A DNA stretch of 64,000 nt from Sorghum bicolor (taxonomy: Eukaryota > Streptophyta > Magnoliopsida > Poales > Poaceae), in NCBI RefSeq assembly GCF_000003195.3, contig NC_012876.2:7233306-7297305 (forward strand), read 5' to 3'. Shown here piece by piece: positions 21,290 through 33,980 of this stretch. The notes beneath the pieces were generated by a model. The model was given only the letters and a program-made list of their open reading frames with translations. It had not been told where the DNA came from and did no database searches. The position numbers and the translations under genes were made by a program. Position 1 is the stretch's first letter; every line of letters begins with the position of its first letter.

Positions 21290-24229
21290 TGTAACACCCA
21301 AAAATTCTGTTTCTTTTAAATAGATGAAATGAATTTAAATGAATTTATTTTGTGAGCATTTTCAATGTAGGAAAATAAATAAATTTGGAGAAATTAAAAT
21401 TTAATATAAGCCTAGAGAAAACTTTATGTTGCATTCATGCTGGGGCATTCTTTTATGTGATGAGTGTTTTGAAAATCAAATTGATTAAAAATCCATTTGG
21501 GAAATGCATTGAAAATTTGTTTGAGAAAAAGAAAAGGAAAAGGAATTTCTTTCTCCCCCTTTCTCTCCATTTCGGCCTCTCGGCCCAAAACCCGCCCCGC
21601 GCGCTCCCTCTCCTTCCTGGGCCGCGGCCCAGCCGCCCCCCTCTCCCTTCCCCTCTCTCTCCCCGCTGACAGGCCGGGCCCGCCTGTCAGCTCCTCCTTC
21701 CCCAAACCAACGCCCCGCTCCTTCCTCTCTCTCTCGGTTTGGAAACCGCAAGGCCGAAGCCCGCGCCCACGATCTTCCCCTCTTCCCCCACGTTCGGCTT
21801 GAAAAGGATAGCGCCCGCGCCGAGCTTGAACCGCACCCCGCGCCCCATTCGTTTCCCTGCTCACCTTCTCGCCTGGGAGCACCGAGCGCCGCCGAGTTCG
21901 CCGCCGCGGTGGAAGATTCGATTGGCCAAGTTTTCTTCCCCGTAATCCCCTTGCCGAGCTCCTTTTTAGTCCCGCGAAGTCGCCTAGATTCTTCTTCTTA
22001 TTTTTCCCGCCTCGGTTTTCTCTCTAACTGCCGCTGTGTGTGCTCAGGAGAATCCTCGCCGCCGTTTCGCGTGGTCAGCCGAAGTCGATCCGTCCTAGTC
22101 CTTGTTCCCGGCGTCTTCGGGTTCGCGGTGAGCTCCTCTGGCCTCCCGTGCTCTTGGATCGAAGTTTTGTCCACCTAAGGACGTTTTCTCCTTCTTCGGC
22201 GATCTCCCGGCCATGGCGCCGCCGCGGAGGCCTTGCTCCGGCCGGCCGGCCGGCGAGCCCTTCCCTCTCTCCCCCCAGATTAAATCCGAGCCGTAGATCT
22301 CTAATCTGACGGCCCAGTGAGCCCCGTACCCCTTCGCGGGTCAGTTTTGCTAAAGAGTCCCCCTGGGATTTAGTATTTGAGCCGCAGTCCTTAGCGCAAT
22401 TCGTAAACTACGCTTTGTCTTTTGGAAAGCGTATTTTCCGTCGGTTAGGTCAAAATACGCTTTCGGGAAATTACAGAATTGCCACTGAACTTGTTTTGGC
22501 CATAAAATATTCGTTATAGCTCCGAATTGACCCGTTCAAATTGTGTTAGGTTCGTAATTAAATTCTCTACATGATAGTACCACTGTTTTTGTAGTTTGCA
22601 ACTTTTTATTTTCAGGGTTAGGTTTAATTAATTAATTGCCTATAGGAAATCGCCGATAAGTCGTAACTTGGTTGTTTTAGCTCCGAATTTCGTGATCTTC
22701 GTATCTATGTGATCGTAGCGAAACGTTGGTTCTGTTTTTAAATATTTTATTTCATTTTTGATCTGTTGGTGTACTGTTCTAATTAAATGATTGTTTGCTT
22801 GTATGAATGAACCTGGATGCGTGTTGTTGTGTGGTACCGATCGAGCGCAGACGGTGACGTGTCCGTGGGTGATCCATTTCACTTCGAGGAGCAGCAGGAC
22901 CAGCAGCAGTTCCCCTTCACCAAAGGCAAGTATAACATGGGTTTCCCTTGTACACCTATTCACTTAATTAATTACGCATTTGCATGTGTCTAATTTTGAT
23001 AACCCTAAGGACATCCTAGCTACCTGACTAAACACTTATGACACCTATGGGAAGAATGCATGTGGGTAGCTTTGCTAGTGCTCTAATTAATTGAGACTTT
23101 ATTATCGCTCTGACTTTAATAAATATGATGATAAATATTGGGAAAAAGGGCTATGGTGCAATTGTCTTCGGTTGGGTTGACCTAGACCCTCCGTAAGGAC
23201 TTCTCTGTAAGCGACAATCCGGGACTTACAGTGCAACCGTGATGGTTATATGGCTCTAACTTTAGCTCAGTAATAGGATCTCATCTAGCTGGTTAGAGGT
23301 TACCCGAAAGGGCGCAAGAGGGGCTTGCCACTTTGGGTATAGAACTGCTTCTGTTCCTATGTGTATAGCCGTGATGGAAATGTGCCATAAGAAAGGGGGG
23401 TTCTCTATATCTGCCTGTCGAGGAAACCTCGCGGCCCTAACTGGTTAGACGTGGCCTATGGAAGGCTTCATAGTGTTCCCTGCCCGCTCACCTTGGCAGT
23501 GTTAGTGGGTCTTGCAAACCCCGGGCATATGGGTAACACGACTTACGGGAAAAGTGCACACCTCTGCGCAGAGTTTGATCAAATTGGTATACTAGCCGTG
23601 CTCTCGGACATGAGCGGCCTTGGACCCTTACGGAATAGTTGGGTGTGGATGGTTACGGGAAATAACTAATGAAACGCTGACGCATTGATCGTGATGATTA
23701 ATGTGGTTTAACCGTGATGGTGATGGTGTTAGCCGTGAAGGTTAACGGTGTTATTATCATGTACTCATTTGGGCTAATTGGGAGCTTAAGCATAATTGAT
23801 GATTAAATAGGATTAAAACATTGACCAATTAAAATGCTAACTGCAGTAGCCAGTGTCTGACCTTTTTGAGCCGCATAAATTCCTATGTTATGCTTGCGGA
23901 GTACGAGATGTACTCACGCTTGTCTTTTTATTTCTTTTGGACAAAAATCCCGGATGGGTAACAGATGACAGCTATTACGAGGAATTTCCGGAGGACTTCT
24001 AGGTTGGCGATCCCCCAGTCGGTCGTCCCTGTGTTGCAGTTATCTTACCATAGCTAGTTATGAGTTTATTTTCCGTTTGTCGCAGACTTTGATATATTTG
24101 TGTTGTAATAACGTTTTGTAAGACACTTGTGATGATACATTTGTAATTTGTCGACTTGTGTGCGCGACTATTCCTGGGGCGCACATGAGATTATTGTACT
24201 CAAATTTATCCTTAAATTTGGGTGTGACA
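21290..24229 (+). repeat. E2 5' LTR
   Basis: The 2940-bp LTR runs TGTAACACCC...GGGTGTGACA. Its GC-rich central part (about 21560-22320) yields long open frames on both strands that recur in the 3' LTR with frame-changing indels. They are not genes. Confidence 0.95.
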
Positions 24230-24232
24230 AAT

Positions 24233-24244
24233 TGGTATCAAAGC
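24233..24244 (+). promoter_or_regulatory. E2 primer-binding site
   Basis: TGGTATCAAAGC lies three bases inside the 5' LTR and is complementary to the 3' end of plant initiator methionine tRNA apart from one mismatch (usual form TGGTATCAGAGC). Confidence 0.85.
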
Positions 24245-24423
24245 AAGACTAACTGTAGGACGCAAACCTTGGTAGAAACAGTCGATTTGAGGGTTCTTAT
24301 TTTCGCTTTATTTATTTCACTGCTCAATTTACTTTCTTGTTATTTTATTAAAAGTTTATATTCTTACCCAATGTTCTATTTATGTAAACATATTGATTCT
24401 AATTCTTAAAACAAAATTTATAG

Positions 24424-25353
24424 ATGCCTCGTCGCAGCGCAGCCGCGTATCGCGCCCTCTTCGTCGCCGCCCGTGCTCCACCAGTTGCACCAGCACCAGC
24501 TCCAGTACCTGCACCTGTGCCAGCACCAGTACCCGTACCAGAGCCCGAGGTCGTCGCCTCTGGTGGCGGCGAGGAGGAGGAGCCTATGGACACGGGGTCC
24601 CCTACGCCTACACCTTCAGCTCCTACACCAGTGGCAGTACCGATTCCGCAGGCTGCCGCACCAGTACCACCTGCACCTGCACCACCTTCGCCTGCACCCC
24701 ACGCGTCGACGGGTTCAGCACCGACGCCTCAGTACCCTCAGGTTGTTCCGGAGATGGGATGGACCTCCAGGAACAAGTTCATGGAGGCGGACGAGGACGC
24801 TCGCTACCACACTCTGCTCACGGGTGTGTTGGCGAGCTATTACCCGGAGTTTGCCGCCACCGTCCGCTACCTTTGCTCGGAGCACAAGCACCCGTTGGAG
24901 AACACCTACTGGAAGGCCGAGGTGATCATCACAGCTCGGAACAACGTCGACAACTCGGACGAGGTGGAGTCCATCCACGAGAGCAGGGTTAGACGTGCTT
25001 CCGCCTACGAGAGCATGGAGGATGCAGCTTAGGCCGCGTACTTTCACTACCATGGCCGCCGTTTTGAGGCCATGCAGGAGGACAGGTACCGGTTCCTTCC
25101 CCGCAACGACCCAGATGGAAAGACATGGCATGTCCTGGCACCTCCTGCCGGCGACCCTACCCTGGATACGACTGTGAGACACGTCAGTGCCATTCAAGAG
25201 ATGAATGGGGCACTGAGACAGGAGCTGCGTGTTGCGCAGCAGGCGGAGAAGCACCTCCAGCGTCAGGTGGATGAGCTGCGTGGTCAGCTTGGACAGCCAC
25301 CCATTTACAAGAAGAAGCCCCGCAAGTTCGTTCTCCAAGATAGAGCTCCTTAG
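24424..25353 (+). pseudogene. E2 accessory ORF between primer site and gag
   Basis: A frame of about 310 codons with one internal TAG at 25030-25032. Residues about 15-90 are Pro/Ala low-complexity. A globular stretch follows (from about 24750, starting MGWTSRNKFMEAD). The last 60 residues form a likely coiled coil (about 25190-25300) and a basic tail. E3 carries an ORF in the same place with the same plan. It is not gag: gag with its zinc knuckle starts 700 bp downstream. Similar extra ORFs are known from some grass gypsy families, but no function is established that I can cite. Translation would stop at the TAG. Confidence 0.6.
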
Positions 25354-26014
25354 ATTTCCCAGTACTTTCTAGATTGACGCTAGCACGAGTATTTCGGTAA
25401 TGTGTGGCATGTGAACTTTAGTGAGTTGCTGTTTGTGTTGATGAACATTTATGATTTGGAGTTTTGTTTGATTGTGGAAACATGTGGGTCTGTCCGCATG
25501 TTTCTAAACCTTAATTCTAGAAGTAAATGTTGTTTAAATTCGAGGTTGGGTTACTTTATCTGTCTCAGTCATGCTGTTTCTGGAGCGGTCTGGGATTTTT
25601 ATTCAGTATCTCATTATCGGTTCAGTCAAAAATTACGAAATTTTTATGGTGAAAACTAGACTGGTATATCTTTCATCTCCAACTGGAATCACCTCATTAT
25701 CTGTTCGGATCTATGAGATATGTCCGTTTTAATCTGCTGTACCTGCGCAGACTGAGAACCAGAGCAGAACCTGATGAATCACAATTTTGATTATGTTACT
25801 TTTGGAATCAGTAAATGTGGTCTGAATAAAGTTTGTAGAGAATTTCCTAACCTTTCCAACGATGTATACCATGTTCCTTTTGAGTCTATAGATTCTGAGA
25901 TAAGCACAGATTACTGACCTGCTGAGTTTGAAACTTGTCCAGAAAACTGCTAGACTTGTTTTTATTCATTATAAGCGATGAATAATTATTTTTTTTGGAA
26001 GATCACTAAAAGCC

Positions 26015-29000
26015 GTGAATCTTTGTTGGAAGCAGATGGACGCCGAACGTGCAGCCGCTGGTCGTGGACGTGGCCGTGGCCGTTGTCGTGGCCGTGGACG
26101 TGGTGTACCTGAGAATCCACCACCACCACCGCCGCCGATGACTATCGAGCAGCTCATGGGTATGCAAGCTAATCTGATGCAAGCCATGATGAACCGTATG
26201 AACAATGAACCAGTAGCAGCACCACCGCCGGTTCAAGTACGTGACAAGCGAGGGGAGTTCTTGAAAGGACGTCCTCCGGTGTTCACCCATGCCTCTGATC
26301 CACTGGAGGCAGACGACTGGTTAAAAGCAGTCGAGAAGCAGCTGAACATAGCCCAATGCAGCGACCTGGAGAAAGTGTTGTACGCATCAGGCCAGCTGCA
26401 AGGACCTGCACAGGAGTGGTGGGAGTCCTATCAATATGGACGCCCCAACAACGCTCCGCCAGTCACCTGGAAGGAGTTTACGGAAGGGTTCAGGTCCCAT
26501 CATATTCCGGAGGGCCTGATAGAACTGAAAGCGGAAGAGTTCATATCTCTCAAGCAGGGATCAATGTCAGTCAGTGAGTATCGTGACAAGTTTGCTCAAC
26601 TATCACGATATGCTCCATATGAGGTGGCCAGGGACTCTGACAAGCAACGTCTATTCCTGAAGGGTCTGTATGATGGACTGCAGCTGCAGCTGATGAGCAA
26701 TACCTACCCTTGTTTTCAAGAATTGGTGAACCGCGCTATTGTCATCGACAACAAGCGCAAGGAGATGGATGCAAAGAAGAGAAAGCTCCAGGGGCAGCAG
26801 TCGGGCAGCAACACTCGCCCACGTGCGTACCCTCAGTAGGGATTCCCTCAGCGCAGTCAAGGACCACAGAATCAGTGGAACCGTGGTCAGTTTCCTCAGC
26901 GTCCCCAGTACTACCAGCAGCACAATCACCAAAACCAACAACGTCCCCAGCAGCAGTATGGCAACCAGAATCAGCAACGCCCCCAGCATCAGGTCAGCAA
27001 TCAGGCACCACGCCAAGGAGTGCCCAATAATGCTCCTGGCAAGAGTGCAGCACCCAGCGGCAATCCCAATGCCTGTTACCGCTGCGGAGAGGTGGGACAC
27101 TATTCCTACCAGTGCCCCAAGAAGCAGAATCCACCAGCCCAGCAAAATCAGAACAACAATCAGAGGCCTGCTCGACCTCCGTTCTCTGGGAAAGTGAACC
27201 ATGTGTCCACTGACACAGCTCAGGAAGCACCTGAGGTTATGATGGGTACGTTCAACATCAACTCCATCCCCGCTACAGTACTGTTTGATTCTGGTGCTTC
27301 ACATTCTTTTATCTCCCAAGCTTTTGTTAGAGTGCATAGCATCCCACTTTGTGCACTGAAAAATTCTATGCTAGTAAATTCACCGGGAGGCACCATGCCA
27401 GCTAATTACTGGAGCCCCTCCACTAGTATATCTCTAAGGGGGGTAGATTTCAAGGTGAAACCTATTGTGCTAAGAACCATGGGAATTGACCTCATACTTG
27501 GAATGGATTGGATGAAGCAGCATAGGGCAGTAATTCAGTGTCAGGAGAAATCTGTGGTGGTGACATCACCAGATGGGGATAGAATAAGTGTGGATGTGAC
27601 AGTGCAGTCTCAGCCGACTGCTACAGTGAATCAGTTGAGTGGTGGTAATCAAGAAGACCAGGTGGTGGACGAGTTCCCCGATGTGTTCCCGGACGAGTTG
27701 CCAGGTATGCCACCAGACCGAGACATTGAATTTCTTATTGAGCTTTTACCTGGAACTGCACCTATAGCAAAAAGACCATATAGAATGGGGGTAAATGAAT
27801 TAGAGGAACTTAAGAAGCAGCTTAAGGAAATGCAAGAAAAAGGGTTTATTCGTCCTAGTTCTTCACCATGGGGTGCACCCGTAATCTTTGTTGATAAGAA
27901 AGATGGCACTAGGAGGATGTGTGTGGATTATCGGTCATTAAATGAGGTCACTATTAAAAACAAGTACCCACTGCCTAGAATAGATGACTTATTTGACCAA
28001 CTGAAAGGAGCATGTGTGTTCTCCAAAATTGACCTCCGATCTGGCTATCACCAGTTGAAAATCCGTGCAACTGACATACCTAAGACAGCTTTTACCACAA
28101 GGTATGGCTTGTATGAGTATACAGTCATGTCATTTGGGCTGACCAATGCACCTGCATACTTCATGTATATGATGAACAAGGTGTTCATGGAGTATTTGGA
28201 TAAGTTCGTGGTAGTATTCATTGATGATATATTAATCTTCTCCAAAACCAAAGAAGAACATGCTGAACACTTGAGGCTGGTCTTGCAAAAGCTTAGAGAG
28301 AATAAATTGTATGCCAAGAAAAGCAAGTGCGAGTTTTGGTTGGATGAGGTCTCATTTTTGGGACATGTGGTCTCTAAGGGTGGAATAGCCGTAGACCCCA
28401 GCAAAGTGCGGGATGTGCTAAATTGGAAGCCTCCAACTAATACTAGTGAGATCCGTAGCTTTCTGGGACTAGCTGGTTATTATAGGAGATTTATTAAAGG
28501 ATTCTCCAAGTTAGCAAAGCCTATGACAGCCCTACTAGAGAAGAGTGCCAAATTTATTTGGTCAGATAAGTGCCAAGAAAATTTTGAGGAGCTAAAGAAA
28601 AGGTTGACCACAGCCCCAGTGTTGATCTTACCAGATCTGAGTAAAACCTTCTCTATTTATTGCGATGCATCTCGCCTAGGCCTTGGATGTGTGCTTATGC
28701 AAGAAGGAAGAGTAGTGGCGTACGCATCCAGGCAGTTGAGAAAACATGAGCTGAACTATCCTACTCATGATTTGGAGCTAGCTGCCGTGGTTCACGCTCT
28801 AAAGATTTGGAGGCATTATCTAATTGGACACAAGTGTGATATTTATACGGATCACAAAAGTCTAAAGTATATTTTCACACAGTCAGACCTGAACCTAAGG
28901 CAACGCCGCTAGCTAGAATTAATAAAGGATTATGACCTAGAAGTGCATTACCATCCCGGGAAGGCAAACGTTGTTGCCGATGCACTTAGCCGAAAGAGCT

Positions 29001-30538
29001 ATGCCAATGGGCTGCAATTGACCTTCATTCCCACAGAGTTGCTAGCTGAAATAGAGCATCTCAATTTGGGTTTAGTGAACAACACTGTTGAATTGGAGTT
29101 GGAGCCCACCTTAGAGCAAGAAATCCGCAAAGGTCAGTTGGAAGATGAGAAACTAAAGGAAATTTCAGAGAATGTAGTGCTTGGAAAAGCACCGGGTTTC
29201 AAGTTAGATGAAAATGGTACACTATGGTTTGGGAAGAGAATATGTGTGCCAGAAGTGAAATCCATCCGAGATGCAATCCTGCGTGAAGCACATGACTCTA
29301 CATATTCAATTCACCCCGGAAGCACCAAGATGTATCTAGATCTTAAAGAAAAATACTGGTGGTATGGATTAAAGAGAGATGTGGCAGAGTATGTAGCGTT
29401 ATGTGATACTTGTCAGAGGGTGAAAGCCGAGCACCAAAGACCTGTAGGGTTCTTGCAACCAATGCAAGTGCCTGAATGGAAATGGGAAGAAGTAGGTATG
29501 GATTTCATCACTGGGTTGCCCCGCACTCAGCGTGGGTATGATTCAATTTGGGTAATAGTGGATCGACTCACTAAAGTTGCTCACTTTTTGCCCGTTAAGA
29601 CCAACTATGATGGTGCAAAGCTGGCAAAGTTATATATGGATAGAATCGTGAGTCTGCACGGAGTTCCGAAGAAGATCGTGTCTGATCGGGGTACACAGTT
29701 CACATCTCAGTTTTGGCATAAAGTACATGAATCATTGGGAACAAAGTTGAACTTTAGTTCCGCGTATCATCCCCAAACCGATGGGCAGACTGAAAGAGTA
29801 AATCAGATTCTAGAAGACATGTTGAGAGCATGTGCGTTACAGTATGGTACCAGCTGGGACACTAGTTTACCATATGCTGAATTCTCATATAATAATAGTT
29901 ACCAGAAAAGTCTCGATATGGCACCGTTCGAAGCATTGTATGGGCGGAAATGTAGAACACCTCTGTTTTGGAATCAGACTGGTGAGAGTCAAGTATTTGG
30001 ACCTGATGTTCTTAGAGATGCAGAGGAAAAAGTGCGGAAAATACGGGACAACTTGAGAGTAGCTCAGTCTCGACAAAAGAGTTATGCGGAAACTAGAAGA
30101 AGAGAATTGGCATTCGAGATAGGCGACTATGTGTATTTGAAGGTGTCACCTATGAGAAGTGTCAGGAGGTTTAATAAGAAGGGAAAATTGGCACCGAGGT
30201 ACGTTGGACCGTTCAGAATTCTTAGGAGACGTGGAGAAGTGGCCTATCAGTTAGAGTTGCCTGCGAGTATGTCGGGTATTCACGATATGTTCCATGTGTC
30301 ACAACTGAAGAAATGTTTGCGAGTGCCTGAGGAACAAATTCCATTGGAGGAACTCACAGTTGAAGGAGATCTAACTTATGAGGAATATCCAATCAAGATC
30401 TTAGAAACAGCAGAAAGAGTCACCCGGAGTCGGGTTATAAAGATGTGCAAAGTGCAGTGGCACCGATATAAAGAAGAAGAAGCCACTTGGGAAAGAGAAG
30501 ATGAGCTGAGACAGTCTTATCCATATCTCTTTGAGTAA
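26015..30538 (+). pseudogene. E2 gag-pol polyprotein with two in-frame stops
   Basis: One continuous frame of about 1507 codons. The true ATG may be 26039. The N-terminus is Arg-Gly rich. Gag is at about 26280-26780, followed by a CCHC knuckle (27074-27118), protease DSG (27285-27295), RT with FIDDI motif (about 28217-28235), RNase H (about 28640-28900) and integrase HHCC zinc domain (about 29285-29425). The catalytic Asp, Asp and Glu of integrase lie near 29500, 29683 and 29790. A chromodomain-like tail covers about 30420-30535. Stops are TAG at 26837-26839, after gag, and TAG at 28910-28912, between RNase H and integrase, where E3 has Trp. Otherwise it is intact, so the element died very recently or is silenced and decaying. 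Confidence 0.95.
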
Positions 30539-30570
30539 GCATCGTCTCAATCTCGAGGACAAGATTATTT

Positions 30571-30586
30571 TTAAGGGGGGTAGAAT
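30571..30586 (+). promoter_or_regulatory. E2 polypurine tract
   Basis: TTAAGGGGGGTAGAAT directly precedes the 3' LTR. E1 and E3 have matching tracts on the minus strand (21092-21109 and 36503-36520), which supports all three belonging to related families. Confidence 0.85.
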
Positions 30587-33527
30587 TGTAACACCCAAAA
30601 ATTCTGTTTCTTTTAAATAGATGAAATGAATTTAAATGAATTTATTTTGTGAGCATTTTCAATGTAGGAAAATAAATAAATTTGGAGAAATTAAAATTTA
30701 ATATAAGCCTAGAGAAAACTTTATGTTGCATTCATGCTGGGGCATTCTTTTATGTGATGAGTGTTTTGAAAATCAAATTGATTAAAAATCCATTTGGGAA
30801 ATGCATTGAAAATTTGTTTGAGAAAAAGAAAAGGAAAAGGAATTTCTTTCTCCCCCTTTCTCTCCATTTCGGCCTCTCGGCCCAAAAACCCCCCGCGCGC
30901 GCCCTCTCCTTCCTGGGCCGCGGCCCAACCGCCCCCCTCTCCCTTCCCCTCTCTCTCCCCGCTGACAGGCCGGGCCCGCCTGTCAGCTCCTCCTTCCCCA
31001 AACCAACGCCCCGCTCCTTCCTCTCTCTCTCGGTTTGGAAACCGCAAGGCCGAAGCCCGCGCCCACGATCTTCCCCTCTTCCCCCGCGTTCGGCTTGAAA
31101 AGGATAGCGCCCGCGCCGAGCTTGAACCGCACCCCGCGCCCCATTCGTTTCCCTGCTCACCTTCTCGCCTGGGAGCACCGAGCGCCGCCGAGTTCGCCGC
31201 CGCGGTGGAAGATTCGATTGGCCAAGTTTTCTTCCCCGTAATCCCCTTGCCGAGCTCCTTTTTAGTCCCGCGAAGTCGCCTAGATTCTTCTTCTTATTTT
31301 TCCCACCTCGGTTTTCTCTCTAGCTGCCGCTGTGTGTGCTCAGGAGAATCCTGGCCGCCGTTTCGCGTGGTTAGCCGAAGTCGATCCGTCCTAGTCCTTG
31401 TTCCTGGCGTCTTCGGGTTCGCGGTGAGCTCCTCTGGCCTCCCGTGCTCTTGGATCGAAGTTTTGTCCACCAAAGGACGTTTTCTCCTTCTTCGGCGATC
31501 TCCCGGCCATGGCGCCGCCGCGGAGGCCTTGCTCCGGCCGGCCGGCCGGCGAGCCCTTCCCTCTCTCCCCTCCAGATTAAATCCGAGCCGTAGATCTCTA
31601 ATCTGACGGCCCAGTGAGCCCCGTACCCCTTCGCGGGTCAGTTTTGCTAAAGAGTCCCCCTGGGATTTAGTATTTGAGCCACAGTCCTTAGCGCAATTCG
31701 TAAACTACGCTTTGTCTTTTTGGAAAGCGTATTTTCCGTCGGTTAGGTCAAAATACGCTTTCGGGAAATTACAGAATTGCCACTGAACTTGTTTTGGCCA
31801 TAAAATATTCGTTATAGCTCCGAATTGACCCGTTCAAATTGCGTTAGGTTCGTAATTAAATTATCTACATGATAATACCACTGTTTTTGTAGTTTGCAAC
31901 TTTTTATTTTCAGGGTTAGGTTTAATTAATTAATTGCCTATAGGAAATCGCCGATAAGTCGTAACTTGGTCGTTTTAGCTCCGAATTTCGTGATCTTCGT
32001 ATCTATGTGATCGTAGCGAAACGTAGGTTCTGTTTTTAAATATTTTATTTCATTTTTGATCTGTTGGTGTACTGTTCTAATTAAATGATTGTTTGCTTGT
32101 ATGAATGAACCTGGATGCGTGTTGTTGTGTGCTACCGATCGAGCGCAGACGGTGACGTGTCCGTGGGTGATCCATTTCACTTCGAGGAGCAGCAGGACCA
32201 GCAGCAGTTCCCCTTCACCGAAGGCAAGTATAACATGGGTTTCCCTTGTACACCTATTCACTTAATTAATTACGCATTTGCATGTGTCTAATTTTGATAA
32301 CCCTAAGGACATCCTAGCTACCTGACTAAACACTTATGACACCTTTGGGAAGAATGCATGTGGGTAGCTTTGCTAGTGCTCTAATTAATTGAGACTTTAT
32401 TATCACTCTGACTTTAATAAATATGATGATAAATATTGGGAAAAAGGGCTATGGTGCAATTGACTTCGGTCGGGTTGACCTAGACCCTCCGTAAGGACTT
32501 CTCTGTAAGCGACAATCCGGGACTTACAGTGCAACCGTGATGGTTATATGGCTCTAACTTTAGCTCAGTAATAGGATCTCATCTAGCTGGTTAGAGGTTA
32601 CCCGAAAGGGCGCAAGAGGGGCTTGCCACTTTGGGTATAGAACTGCTTCTGTTCCTATGTGTATAGCCGTGATGGAAATGTGCCATAAGAAAGGGGGGTT
32701 CTCTATATCTGCCTGCCGAGGAAACCTCGCGGCCCTAACTGGTTAGACGTGGCCTATGGAAGGCTTCATAGTGTTCCCTGCCCGCTCACCTTGGCAGTGT
32801 TAGTGGGTCTTGCAAACCCCGGGCATATGGGTAACACGACTTACGGGAAAAGTGCACACCTCTGCGCAGAGTTTGATCAAATTGGTATACTAGCCGTGCT
32901 CTCGAACATGAGCGGCCTTGGACCCTTACGGAATAGTTGGGTGTGGATGGTTATGGGAAATAACTAATGAAACGCTGACGCATTGATCGTGATGATTAAT
33001 GTGGTTTAACCGTGATGGTGATGGTGTTAGCCGTGAAGGTTAACGGTGTTATTATCATGTACTCATTTGGGCTAATTGGAAGCTTAAGCATAATTGATGA
33101 TTAAATAGGATTAAAACATTGACCAATTAAAATGCTAACTGCAGTAGCCAGTGTCTGACCTTTTTGAGCCTCATAAATTCCTATGTTATGCTTGCGGAGT
33201 ACGAGATGTACTCACGCTTGTCTTTTTATTTCTTTTGGACAAAAATCCCGGATGGGTAACAGATGACAGCTATTACGAGGAATTTCCGGAGGACTTCTTG
33301 GTTGGCGATCCCCCAGTCGGTCGTCCCTGTGTTGGAGTTATCTTACCATAGCTAGTTATGAGTTTATTTTCCGTTTGTCGCAGACTTTGATATATTTGTG
33401 TTGTAATAACGTTTTGTAAGACACTTGTGATGATACATTTGTAATTTGTCGACTTGTGTGCGCGACTATTCCTGGGGCGCACATGAGATTATTGTACTCA
33501 AATTTATCCTTAAATTTGGGTGTGACA
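30587..33527 (+). repeat. E2 3' LTR
   Basis: The 2941-bp LTR is the partner of 21290-24229, with about 30 scattered differences by eye and 1-bp indels. Confidence 0.95.
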
Positions 33528-33532
33528 TCTAA

Positions 33533-33980
33533 CTCATTTATCCCCATTCCGTGAGGCCTTTTAGCTATAGGTGCAGTATCAGGTGGTAATTTGATAATAT
33601 TTAATTCAATGTCTCCGGTCAAGAAGCATACCTGGCAACTTATCCGAAAAAAAATCATCTGGAAATTTATTCACAACTACTACTTTCTCTTCACACTCCA
33701 TCTCCGTAGTATATTTCTTCATCCAATCCAAACCCAAGATCATCTATGCTTGGAGTTCTCATAAGCATAGGACTGACAGGGAAATCTACCCCCCTTAAAA
33801 TGAGATTTATTGGGGGATACTAGAGACTACTTCTCCTATCGTTTTTAGATGCTACACATCATAGTCTTTTAAATTTCTTGTACCAAGTCTCTTAATCCAA
33901 GGTTGGTTTCAACACTAAGTTCCATCTATTGGTACCTTTATCGCCAATAAGTTGTTTCACTCTCATATTGCATATGTAAC
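33533..33980 (-). pseudogene. E1 protease-RT fragment
   Basis: On the minus strand the segment 33535-33600 reads as the linker to RT (motif APIAKRPHGMGINEL) and 33690-33760 resembles the decayed end of the protease region. Stops and shifts are frequent. This is the E1 interior between the E2 and E3 insertions. Its last five bases, GTAAC (33976-33980), are the target duplication of E3. Confidence 0.6.

Larger units (their letters stand above)
21290..33527 (+). mobile_element. E2: complete-length Ty3-gypsy element, plus strand
   Basis: LTRs 21290-24229 and 30587-33527 are flanked by TCTAA on both sides (21285-21289 and 33528-33532). It has a primer site at 24233-24244, an accessory ORF, gag-pol in one frame and a polypurine tract at 30571-30586. 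Integrase lies after RNase H and ends in a chromodomain-like segment, which with the long LTRs suggests the Tekay/Del chromovirus group; that clade call is from memory. LTRs differ by about 1% by eye, so insertion is young, on the order of a few hundred thousand years at usual grass rates. Three in-frame TAG codons prevent full-length protein. Confidence 0.95.

Noticed and set aside
21424..22309. Long open frames on both strands of the E2 LTR (also 30682-31606)
   Set aside because: GC-rich Pro/Arg/Ser sequence open in several frames at once; frame differs between the two LTRs.
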